From contig NZ_SJPI01000004.1 in assembly GCF_007859865.1 (NCBI RefSeq), positions 186,001 to 250,000 of the forward strand: a stretch of 64,000 nucleotides of DNA, read 5' to 3'. The translations under genes were made by a program, and so were the position numbers. Below the pieces are notes generated by a model, which saw only the letters and a list, made by a program, of their open reading frames with translations, was not told the origin of the DNA and searched no databases. The DNA comes from Rubripirellula amarantea (GTDB taxonomy: Bacteria > Planctomycetota > Planctomycetia > Pirellulales > Pirellulaceae). Shown piece by piece: positions 44,163 through 52,169 of this stretch; the first letter of the stretch is position 1; every line of letters begins with the position of its first letter.

Positions 44163-45032
44163 TCAGCGGTGCATCAAGTGTCGGTTGAAAAACTGAAGTG
44201 TCTGCTCGTTGGTGTGATCTTTCTCCACGCCACCCCAACCGTGGCCCTCGCCGATCAGCAATTCAACCCGGCCGTCAACGTTATGCTTTGACATCCTCTC
44301 CGCCATCAACACTGCTTGATTCACAGGTATCAGTGGGTCGTTGGTGCCTTGAAACAACAAGATGGGCGCGTCAGTAGAATCGACAAACGTGATCGGCGAT
44401 GCCTGGCGATAACTTTCCGGCTTTTCTGCTAGGGATCCGCCAATAAAGTCGGCCAGCAACGGAACGCTAATGTCGGGAATGTTCGGTTGAGTAAAGTCAG
44501 TTGGGCCGAAGTATGAAACGACCGCTTGGACTTTGCTGGTTGGCTGATGGTCATCCTCCATCACACCGAGCAACATTGCTAAATGGGCACCGGCGGAAAA
44601 TCCCATTGCTCCCAATCGACTTGCATCGATCCTGTAATCGTTCGCATGCTCTCGCAGAAACCTAACGGCGTTGCGGACATCATCGACCTGGGCCGGAAAT
44701 CGATGCTCGGGACAAAACCGGTACGAAATCGTCGCCGCCACGTATCCGTGTTCCGCCAACCCACGAATATCATTCAGGTGCGAACGACGGTCTCCCTGAC
44801 GCCACGCTCCACCATGAATCACAACGACGCACGGAAGCGGTTTGTCGGTATCGCTAGGCTTCGCCAAATCAAGCTTCAGTTCCACGTCGCCTGCCGTGGA
44901 ATAGACGACGCCCTCTACCAATTCCACGGCCGCGGACGCTGACAACTTCACCGGCGCGGCTGCTGGATTTTCCGCGTTGACGTAGAGCGCTAATGAAGCC
45001 AGCACGGCGAACGTTGCGAATCTAAAAATCAT
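44163..45032 (-). CDS. Exported alpha/beta hydrolase (esterase, BD-FAE-like)
   Basis: A 289-residue hydrolase with a signal peptide (IFRFATFAVLASLALYVNA). The oxyanion region is VVIHGGAWRQGDRRSH, the nucleophile elbow is GFSAGAHLAMLLG (Ser in G-F-S-A-G), the acid lies in ILLFQGTNDPLIPVNQA and the His in IGEGHGWGG, so the triad is complete. The LKLDLAKPSD N-terminus resembles feruloyl/acetyl-xylan esterases common in planctomycetes. ATG 45032 has GAGGAAG at good spacing and was preferred to the in-frame codon at 45113. The M3 peptidase gene ends 90 bases upstream on the same strand. The ester substrate is unknown. Confidence 0.9.
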   Translation of the reverse strand: MIFRFATFAVLASLALYVNAENPAAAPVKLSASAAVELVEGVVYSTAGDVELKLDLAKPSDTDKPLPCVVVIHGGAWRQGDRRSHLNDIRGLAEHGYVAATISYRFCPEHRFPAQVDDVRNAVRFLREHANDYRIDASRLGAMGFSAGAHLAMLLGVMEDDHQPTSKVQAVVSYFGPTDFTQPNIPDISVPLLADFIGGSLAEKPESYRQASPITFVDSTDAPILLFQGTNDPLIPVNQAVLMAERMSKHNVDGRVELLIGEGHGWGGVEKDHTNEQTLQFFNRHLMHR

Positions 45033-45122
45033 CGAACTTCCTCGTATTAACGATTGCCCAAAGAGCAGACTTACCTCACCGCCGACCGGATTCTCACAGC
45101 AATCCCGTATCAAAGTCGGTTT

Positions 45123-47291
45123 CTACTCAACGGGGAAACCACGTTTTCGCAGCAGTGCTTTCGTGTCGACCGGGCGACCGCGAAACTTCTTGAATCCTTC
45201 GGCTGGATCAATCGTATCACCGACACTCATCACGTTATCGTGCAAGCTCTTGGCGACGTCGGGGTCGTAGAAACTACCGGCTTCCTCAAAACGCTCGGCC
45301 GCATCGGCGGTCAAAGCATCCGACCATAGGTAGCTGTAGTAACCGGCTGAGTACGAGTCGCTCGAAAAGATATGAGCGAACTGAGGCGTACGGTGACGCA
45401 TGGGAATCTCGCGAGGCATTTCAAGTTCCGCCAACGTCGCTTTCTCAAACGCGTCCGGGTCAATTTGAACATCGCCAGCCAGATGCAACTTCATGTCCAT
45501 CAAGGCACTAGCAAGGTACTCGGTTGTCGAGAAACCCTGGTTAAAGGTTGCCGCCTTGTTGATCTTATCAATCAATGCTTGAGGCATCGGTTCGCCTGTT
45601 TCGTAGTGGACGCAAAACTTCGACATTACTTCGGGCGTTTCGAGCCAATGTTCATTCAATTGCGAAGGAAACTCAACATAGTCGCGAGCCACGTTCGTCC
45701 CGGCTTGAGATCGATACTTGACCTTCGAATTGAGGCTATGCAATGCGTGTCCAAATTCATGGAACAACGTCACCGCATCGTCCCATGAAATCAATGTCGC
45801 TTCCCCTTCGCTGGCCTTCACGAAGTTTGAGTTGTTTGAAACGATCGGACGGATGGACTCATCCAAATTGGATTGTTCGCGATAGTCCGTCATCCAGGCG
45901 CCGCTGCGTTTGCCTTCACGCGCGTAGGGATCGAGGTACCACAAACCGACGAACTTGTCATCGGCATCGGTGACTTCCCAAATCGTGACATCCGGGTGAA
46001 AGACGGGCAATCCGCTGATCTGCTTGAACTGCATGCCGTAAAGCTTCCCCGCAGCCCACATCATGCCTTCGATAAGCTTGTCCATCTGCATGTACGGTTT
46101 CACGTCACCAAGATCCAGATCGTACTTTTCCTTTCGGACCAGTTCCGCGTAGTAGCGATAGTCCCATGGCTCGATCGTGATTCCGTTACCCTCGGCATCA
46201 GCAATCGCTTGCATGTCCGCAACCTCTTCACGAACACGCGCGAGGGCTTTCGGCCAAACCTTTAGCATCAAGTCCATTGCCGTTGCTGGATCTTTTGCCA
46301 TGGTGGGCTCCATACGCCAATGAGCGTGGGTAGCGTAGCCGAGCAGTTTGGCGCGAGCGGCGCGAAGCTGCAAGATTTCGGCTATCAACGCGTTGTTGTC
46401 GTACTGGTCACCGTTGTCACCACGGTTGTAGTAATTGCGCCAAACCTTTTCACGCAGCCCACGATCTTTGGCATACGTCAAAAACGGGTCCATCGAAGAT
46501 CGCGTGTTCGTAATCGCATACTTCCCACCCTCTTCGTCTCTCTCGATCGCCGCGTTCCGCATTGCTGACACGATGCTTTCGGGCAAACCAGCCAACTGTT
46601 CTTCATCGTTGACCCAAGTCACATATCCTTTTTCGTCTTCGAGAACATTCTGGCTGAACTGTGTGAACAGTCTCGCTAGTCGCGTATTCATTTGTGATAG
46701 CTTTGCTTTCTCGCTAACCGTCAATCGTGCGCCTTTGCGAACGAAGGTGTCGTACAGGTCCTTCGTCAAACGAGTTTGCGCAAGGTCCAAGGACCCATCG
46801 GACATCGCATCACTCTTCGCAATCGCTTGTATTCGTTCAAAGAGCGGTAAGTTTTGGTAAACGCGATCTTCGTGTTCCGAGAGTTTAGGCACCACTGCCT
46901 TTTCGATATCGGGTACCGAACCCACGTTTAGATTGGACGCATACACGAAGAAAACTGCTTCTAAACGTCTCAGCATTTCGCCGGTCCGTTCCAACGCCTC
47001 GATCGTATTTTCGAAGGTAGGACGTTCGGACTGAGTCGCGATCGCGTCGATCTCTTCTTCCGCCTCTGCGATTGCATAGTCGAAAGCAGGAACAAATTCT
47101 TCTAGACGAACTTGATTCCATGGTGGGACTCCTCCGTGGGGGCCGGTCCATGGCTGAAGCAGAGGTGATTGAGCAATCATGTCGGTGGATTTTTCTGGAG
47201 TAGAGTTCGTATCGGTTTCAATCGCCATACAGACGGACAGCAGGCTGCCAAACAGAATCGCCGCGACGGACGATAATCTTAAAGTGTTCAC
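45123..47291 (-). CDS. M3 family oligopeptidase with signal peptide
   Basis: A zinc oligopeptidase of about 722 residues, related to Dcp and oligopeptidase A. The zinc motif is H511-E-F-G-H515 within LFHEFGHALHSLNSK, and the rest of the family body is complete: WNQVRLEEFVPAFDYAI, VWRNYYNRGD, YLDPYAREGKRSGAWM, DYVEFPSQLNEHW, FSTTEYLASALMDM and YSAGYYSYLWSDAL. GTG 47291, preceded by AAGGA, gives an N-terminal signal (LRLSSVAAILFGSLLSVCMA); an in-frame ATG at 47333 would bury it behind 14 polar residues. Most M3 peptidases are cytoplasmic, so export to the periplasm is notable. It would degrade peptides taken into that compartment. Confidence 0.93.
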   Translation of the reverse strand: MNTLRLSSVAAILFGSLLSVCMAIETDTNSTPEKSTDMIAQSPLLQPWTGPHGGVPPWNQVRLEEFVPAFDYAIAEAEEEIDAIATQSERPTFENTIEALERTGEMLRRLEAVFFVYASNLNVGSVPDIEKAVVPKLSEHEDRVYQNLPLFERIQAIAKSDAMSDGSLDLAQTRLTKDLYDTFVRKGARLTVSEKAKLSQMNTRLARLFTQFSQNVLEDEKGYVTWVNDEEQLAGLPESIVSAMRNAAIERDEEGGKYAITNTRSSMDPFLTYAKDRGLREKVWRNYYNRGDNGDQYDNNALIAEILQLRAARAKLLGYATHAHWRMEPTMAKDPATAMDLMLKVWPKALARVREEVADMQAIADAEGNGITIEPWDYRYYAELVRKEKYDLDLGDVKPYMQMDKLIEGMMWAAGKLYGMQFKQISGLPVFHPDVTIWEVTDADDKFVGLWYLDPYAREGKRSGAWMTDYREQSNLDESIRPIVSNNSNFVKASEGEATLISWDDAVTLFHEFGHALHSLNSKVKYRSQAGTNVARDYVEFPSQLNEHWLETPEVMSKFCVHYETGEPMPQALIDKINKAATFNQGFSTTEYLASALMDMKLHLAGDVQIDPDAFEKATLAELEMPREIPMRHRTPQFAHIFSSDSYSAGYYSYLWSDALTADAAERFEEAGSFYDPDVAKSLHDNVMSVGDTIDPAEGFKKFRGRPVDTKALLRKRGFPVE

Positions 47292-47388
47292 TTCGCGTAT
47301 TCCTTGGGCTGATCGCAGAGTCGGACAGCCCAAGTTTATCGCCCCGGCAAAGCTCGTAACACGGGCAGCACCTCAGAAATGTGCTGGC

Positions 47389-47835
47389 CTAAGATCGGCC
47401 GAGCATTTTGGCCGCAAAGTAAGCAAGAAGGACTCCACGTGCAGTCCAAAGCATCGTTCGAATCCAATTGGTCGCTACCAACCCTCGGTACGCGGATTGA
47501 TCAAACCCAAGCGACAACTTTCCGTGATAGGGAACTTGCAGAAACGCCGTTGAAAGCCAAATCAAGCCTACCGCGACTAGTCCCAAAATGGCTGCGGTCC
47601 GAGAAAATCCTGGGGGTGCTGCGACAACCAACGCGCAAGCAGTGCCTAACTCAACGAGCATCGGTAATGCCACAATGGGTGTGATCAAACGGCTATGATC
47701 TCTTTCATAATCAGCGAACCCTTCGGTACCAACTCGATCAAACAAGTTGTAGTGCACGATTTGAACCATCCAAATCAAACCGACCATGTACCAGGTGGAC
47801 AATAGGTTTAACAAAAAGACCACGTGGCTGTTCAT
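47389..47835 (-). CDS. Four-span membrane protein of unknown function
   Basis: A 148-residue protein that I do not recognise. Four hydrophobic segments lie at about residues 6-27, 52-73, 82-100 and 126-144. Conserved-looking polar elements are HYNLFDRVG near 28 and LQVPYHGKLSLGFD near 100. The ATG overlaps the stop of the upstream gene (SRPBCC-TIGR01777 fusion) by four bases, so the two are translationally coupled and probably work in one process. Nothing shows which process. Confidence 0.78.
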   Translation of the reverse strand: MNSHVVFLLNLLSTWYMVGLIWMVQIVHYNLFDRVGTEGFADYERDHSRLITPIVALPMLVELGTACALVVAAPPGFSRTAAILGLVAVGLIWLSTAFLQVPYHGKLSLGFDQSAYRGLVATNWIRTMLWTARGVLLAYFAAKMLGRS

Positions 47836-49235
47836 TTGTTGCGTTCCAACGATGGCAAACGAACACGTCCCAATCCATATTTCAAATAATCTGCTAAATC
47901 GGTAAAGCGGAATTGGTAGCCCGTTTCGGTCAAGACTTCTGGAATCACACGCGTACTCGCAAGCAACAAAGCGTCTGCCATTTCGCCTAGCGCCAACCGC
48001 AATCCAAATGCCGGTGCAGGGATAAGAGCAGGTCGATTGAGCACTTTGCCGAGCGTTTGGGCAAAGTCGCGATTGCGAATCGGATTTGGCGACACAAAGT
48101 TAACGGGTCCATTGACTTGATCGTTTGCCAACACGTGATGAATCCCGCCAAGCACGTCGTCGATCGCAATCCAACTCCACCACTGCTGGCCGTTTCCCAA
48201 AGCTCCACCGCAAAACTTCGCGGGCAACAATGTCTTTTGCAACGCTCCGCCTTGCGGCGAAAGAATGATGCCAAAACGTGTGTTCACGACTCGTATTCCA
48301 GCGTCGATCGCTGGCTGGCAGGCAGCTTCCCATTCCGCGGCAACGTCGGCAAGAAAATCATCACCCGTCGAAGAACTCTCAAGAAGCGTCTCGTCGCCGC
48401 GATCACCATAAATCCCGGTTGCGGAAGCACAAACTAGAACCTTCGGCTTCTTGTGCAGCGAAGCCAGACCCTCGCATAGCTGGCGAGTCTTGATGACTCG
48501 GCTATCTCGGATTTCTCGCTTGACCTCATCACTCCACCGTCCCGAGGCGATCGACTTACCGGCAAGGTGCACCACGGCATCGCATTGAGAAAGCTGTTGC
48601 AATTCATTCGAGTCCGACCAAACCGCTAAGTGATCGGGTCGAGGATCTGGACTGCGTACGAGATTCACAACTTCGTGACCGAGCAGAGTAAGCATCGACG
48701 ACAAATTGCTACCGACCAATCCCGAGCTGCCCGAGATCGCAATTCGCATCGGGTCCATCGGAGTTTGACTAGCCATCGCGAGATCGTCCTTGGTAATGCG
48801 ATGACGGTAAGCGAACATCGCCTCGATGGTATGACATGCCTTCCCCGAACCGAACAGGTTGCCCAACGCCCCCATCGGTAGCTCATAGGTAATTTCATCA
48901 CGAAGTCGACATGATTGAGCCTCGTCGGCTACCTCGTGAAATTCGTGCCTGTGGTCCCAACGTTTGAATGGACCGGATAGTTGAGTGTCAGCAAAAAGAC
49001 GCGGTGGATCGTACTGAACATGCTCGGCAACCCAACGAAGTGACACTCCCGCGACCTTCGTTTTCAACACCACTTGGCTGCCCACGTGAAGGCTTTGGTC
49101 GGAATGTTCGATCTTGACCGATTCCCAAGGTGGGACCAATCGCTGCAGTGCTCCCGGACGTTCGTGGTACGCGAAGGCCTGTTCCGGCGAAGCGGACAGT
49201 TTAGTCTCGGCGATGTACTGCTGAATTGAACTCAT
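47832..49235 (-). CDS. SRPBCC domain fused to TIGR01777-type epimerase
   Basis: A 467-residue two-domain protein. Residues about 5-150 are a START-like SRPBCC ligand-binding domain (QQYIAETKLSASPEQAFAYH, RWDHRHEFHEV). Residues about 165-465 are an extended short-chain dehydrogenase of the TIGR01777/YfcH family: IAISGSSGLVGSNLSSML for NAD(P) binding, DAVVHLAGKSIASGRW, VLVCASATGIYGDRG, RFGIILSPQGGALQKTLLP and WSWIAIDDVLGGIHH. Substrate and reaction are unknown for this family, sometimes mislabelled as a cell-division inhibitor. ATG 49235 was preferred to the in-frame codon at 49262 because the SRPBCC domain begins at once. It is coupled to the membrane protein that follows. Confidence 0.9.
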   Translation of the reverse strand: MSSIQQYIAETKLSASPEQAFAYHERPGALQRLVPPWESVKIEHSDQSLHVGSQVVLKTKVAGVSLRWVAEHVQYDPPRLFADTQLSGPFKRWDHRHEFHEVADEAQSCRLRDEITYELPMGALGNLFGSGKACHTIEAMFAYRHRITKDDLAMASQTPMDPMRIAISGSSGLVGSNLSSMLTLLGHEVVNLVRSPDPRPDHLAVWSDSNELQQLSQCDAVVHLAGKSIASGRWSDEVKREIRDSRVIKTRQLCEGLASLHKKPKVLVCASATGIYGDRGDETLLESSSTGDDFLADVAAEWEAACQPAIDAGIRVVNTRFGIILSPQGGALQKTLLPAKFCGGALGNGQQWWSWIAIDDVLGGIHHVLANDQVNGPVNFVSPNPIRNRDFAQTLGKVLNRPALIPAPAFGLRLALGEMADALLLASTRVIPEVLTETGYQFRFTDLADYLKYGLGRVRLPSLERNK

Positions 49236-49363
49236 GACTCTTCCATGGTCGGCACATGTCAAGGGAACCCAAATCGGTTGGAAAGCAGCCTACCCCACCG
49301 GCCTGAAAGATGCAGCTACACTGATCGTTGACGCTCAGCATCCTCTTCAGGCGGAATCCATTC

Positions 49364-50095
49364 GTGGCACGATACTTTTTGCTTTTCTTTCTAGTGTTCG
49401 GTCCAGCTCATTCTATTAAATCACTCCTTTCAGCCAGCGAATTCGAGCATGCGACGTTCCAACGAACGGAAGGCGAAACCATGCAATATCTGCTGGCTCT
49501 GCCGGAGGCCTACGCAAGTAACACAAGCGAACGATTTCCGCTGCTTTTGTTTTTGCACGGCGGGGGCGAAAGTGGCTCGGACATTGAAAAGGTAAAAACC
49601 CACGGTCCGCCAAAGCAGATCGCGGCCGGAATGTCGCTTCCCTTTGTTTTGTTGGCTCCGCAAAACCCCCACGAATCGCAATTTTGGGACGATCAAACGC
49701 TGGCCGACCTGCTCGACTCGATTGAATCGGACTATCGCATCGATCCCGATCGAATCTACTTGAGCGGGATGAGTCGCGGAGGTTTTGGAGCGTGGCGTTT
49801 GGCAATCCAGAAACCGAACCGTTTCGCTGCCCTTGTGCCTATTTGTGGTGGCGGAGACGCACCCTACGCCAAAAAGATTAATCATCTTCCGACCTGGGTT
49901 TTTCATGGTGCCAAAGACCCTGTTATTCCCATTTCGGAATCTCAGCAGATGGTCGATGCGTTGGAAGCGGCTGGCGGGAACGTCATGTTCACGATCTATC
50001 CCGAAGCGGATCACGATTCTTGGACCGAAACCTATGACAATCCTCGGGTTTATCAATGGATGCTAGAACAAACTAGAAAAGTTGCTGCGCCGTGA
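49364..50095 (+). CDS. Exported alpha/beta hydrolase (phospholipase/carboxylesterase type)
   Basis: A 243-residue serine hydrolase. A hydrophobic N-terminus (ARYFLLFFLVFGPAHS) suggests export. The oxyanion segment is LLLFLHGGGESGSD, the nucleophile elbow is YLSGMSRGGFGAWRLA (G-M-S-R-G), the acid lies in WVFHGAKDPVIPISES and the His in PEADHDSW, so the triad is complete. It resembles the small feruloyl-esterase/PHB-depolymerase-like proteins. GTG 49364, preceded by AGGCGGA at eight bases, was chosen; the frame also permits TTG 49328. It is divergent from the SRPBCC-TIGR01777 gene and lies 68 bases before the MoxR gene, which probably starts a separate unit. Confidence 0.85.
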   Translation: MARYFLLFFLVFGPAHSIKSLLSASEFEHATFQRTEGETMQYLLALPEAYASNTSERFPLLLFLHGGGESGSDIEKVKTHGPPKQIAAGMSLPFVLLAPQNPHESQFWDDQTLADLLDSIESDYRIDPDRIYLSGMSRGGFGAWRLAIQKPNRFAALVPICGGGDAPYAKKINHLPTWVFHGAKDPVIPISESQQMVDALEAAGGNVMFTIYPEADHDSWTETYDNPRVYQWMLEQTRKVAAP

Positions 50096-50163
50096 AGTAT
50101 GTGCAACTCGCTACAATGAAGTGACACCGCAATTCCAGCCCCCTCCACCAATCCCGCCTCGTT

Positions 50164-51180
50164 ATGTCTATCGATTCGCTCGGCTCCCTATCCGTTGAAG
50201 ATGAAGCGAGGATTGTTCAGCAAATCGCCGACGCTCGCTCTTCGATCACGCGTGAACTATCCAAGACCATTATTGGACAAGACGAAGTCATCGAGCAATT
50301 GTTACTCTGCTTATTCGCTGGCGGACACTGTCTAATTACAGGCGCTCCTGGCTTGGCGAAGACATTGCTGGTTCGAAGCGTCTCGGAAGTCTTTCACCTT
50401 AACTTCCAACGAATTCAGTTCACGCCGGACCTGATGCCCGCCGACATCACAGGCACTGAAATATTGGAGCAAGATTCCGGCGGACATCGCTCGTTGAAAT
50501 TCGTGCCCGGCCCAATCTTTGCCAACGTTATTTTGGCCGATGAGATCAACCGCACCCCACCGAAAACTCAAGCTGCGTTGCTAGAAGCGATGCAGGAACA
50601 CCAAGTGACCGCAGCCGGCAAGCGGTATCCGTTGCAAGAACCGTTTTTCGTTCTGGCCACTCAAAACCCTATCGAGATGGAAGGCACTTATCCGCTGCCG
50701 GAAGCCCAGCTTGATCGCTTTATGTTCAACGTCTTGATCGACTACCTGCCGCCTGAAGATGAGTTGTCAGTGGTGCTGCAGACTACGTCTCGGTCCCCTG
50801 AGAAAATTGTGCCGCTGTTTTCGGGCGAAGACGTCCAGAATTTTCACCAAGCGGTGCGTCGAGTTCCCATCGCTCGTGAGGTAGCCGAACATGCTGTAAA
50901 GCTCGCCAGTGCAACGCGCCCCGGACGCGAAGGGAGTGCCGATTGGATTAACCACTGGGTTTCTTGGGGCGCAGGTCTTCGGGCCGCTCAAACGCTGGTG
51001 TTGGGCGGTAAGGCACGAGCACTTTTGCGCGGCCAGTCTCACGTTACCTTTGACGACATTCGCACGCTCGCTCACCCCACTCTGCGACACCGGGTGCTGC
51101 TGAGCTACAAAGCGGAAGCCGAAGGCGTCACGATTGAAGATGTGATCGATCGACTACTGAAATCAATTCCTGCGGCCTGA
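50164..51180 (+). CDS. MoxR family AAA+ ATPase
   Basis: A 338-residue AAA+ chaperone-like ATPase. Walker A is G60-A-P-G-L-A-K66-T67. Walker B and the MoxR signature follow in NVILADEINRTPPKTQAALLEAMQEHQVT near 120-148. Sensor 1 lies in FFVLATQNPIEMEGTYPLPEAQLDRF, and the C-terminal lid ends with the usual ARALLRGQSHVTFDDIRTLAHPTLRHRV. MoxR proteins act with VWA-domain partners to mature or remodel other proteins. This one heads an operon with DUF58 and BatA-like VWA proteins, the expected partners. The next gene starts two bases after its stop. Confidence 0.96.
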   Translation: MSIDSLGSLSVEDEARIVQQIADARSSITRELSKTIIGQDEVIEQLLLCLFAGGHCLITGAPGLAKTLLVRSVSEVFHLNFQRIQFTPDLMPADITGTEILEQDSGGHRSLKFVPGPIFANVILADEINRTPPKTQAALLEAMQEHQVTAAGKRYPLQEPFFVLATQNPIEMEGTYPLPEAQLDRFMFNVLIDYLPPEDELSVVLQTTSRSPEKIVPLFSGEDVQNFHQAVRRVPIAREVAEHAVKLASATRPGREGSADWINHWVSWGAGLRAAQTLVLGGKARALLRGQSHVTFDDIRTLAHPTLRHRVLLSYKAEAEGVTIEDVIDRLLKSIPAA

Positions 51181-51182
51181 TC

Positions 51183-52169
51183 ATGAGCGATGCATCGCCA
51201 CCCCAAGCATCGATTGACCCGCACGCGTTGATGCGAATTGAACATCTTCATTTGCGTGCCAGGACAATCGTCGAAGGTTTCTTTGGTGGATTGCACCGCA
51301 GTCCGTTTCATGGTCAATCAGTCGAATTCAGTGAATACCGACCGTACTCGGTTGGTGACGACTTACGGTCGCTCGATTGGAAGTTGTTAGCCCGCAGCGA
51401 TCGTCTATACGTCAAGAAGTTTGAAGACGAAACCACCCGCCGTTGCTACTTGGTTCTCGATCAAAGTAAATCCATGGGCTACGGATCGCTCGAATACTCG
51501 AAACTTGAGTACGCGCGAACTCTATCTGCGACCCTGGCCTACTTCCTAACTCGAACTCGCGACAACGTGGGATTGCTAACGTTCGACGATATGGCTCGCG
51601 ATTTCGTGCCCGCGATCCAACGTCCTGGTCACCTGCGGCGATTGCTGGTGGCCCTATCACGGCAACCAAGTGGCGAGGGAACCGATCTCGACACACCTTT
51701 GTCACAAATCGCAGCCATTGTGCCCCGACGTGGATTGGTGGTGCTAATCTCCGATTTGCTCACTCCCGTCGGAACGCTAAAGAGTCATTTAGCATCACTG
51801 CGCAGTCGTGGCCACGAGGTGCTCATGATTCGTGTCCTCGATCCAAGTGAAAAAGAGCTTTCACTTCCCAAAGCAACCATGGTCACGGACGTTGAATCGG
51901 GTCGCCAGATTTACTTGGACCCTGAACAGGCGAGAGAGAAATACCGTGCCAAATTTCTCGCTCATCAACTCAAACTGCAACGAACTTGTGATGCAGTAGG
52001 CGTCGCGTTGCATACCGTCTCGACCGACCAGCCACTTACGGATGTCTTGTTTGAATTTGTTCGTGTATCCAATGCGCGGCAAACAAGCATCGCGAGAGGC
52101 GGCATGCTCGCGTCGCAGGTCGCAAAAGAAGTGCCAGATTCTCAAACCGTCACGGGGAACCGTTCATGA
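51183..52169 (+). CDS. DUF58 / VWA-like domain protein
   Basis: A 328-residue soluble protein, the usual second gene of MoxR operons. The DUF58 signature is FHGQSVEFSEYRPYSVGDDL, followed by RSLDWKLLARSDRLYVKKFEDE near 60-85. A VWA-like fold follows, with the MIDAS-like YLVLDQSKSMGYGS near 93-106, LVVLISDLLTPVG near 183-195 and a C-terminal region (RTCDAVGVALHTVSTDQPL). It is probably cytoplasmic and a direct partner of MoxR. The stop overlaps the start of the BatA-like gene by four bases. Confidence 0.93.
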   Translation: MSDASPPQASIDPHALMRIEHLHLRARTIVEGFFGGLHRSPFHGQSVEFSEYRPYSVGDDLRSLDWKLLARSDRLYVKKFEDETTRRCYLVLDQSKSMGYGSLEYSKLEYARTLSATLAYFLTRTRDNVGLLTFDDMARDFVPAIQRPGHLRRLLVALSRQPSGEGTDLDTPLSQIAAIVPRRGLVVLISDLLTPVGTLKSHLASLRSRGHEVLMIRVLDPSEKELSLPKATMVTDVESGRQIYLDPEQAREKYRAKFLAHQLKLQRTCDAVGVALHTVSTDQPLTDVLFEFVRVSNARQTSIARGGMLASQVAKEVPDSQTVTGNRS

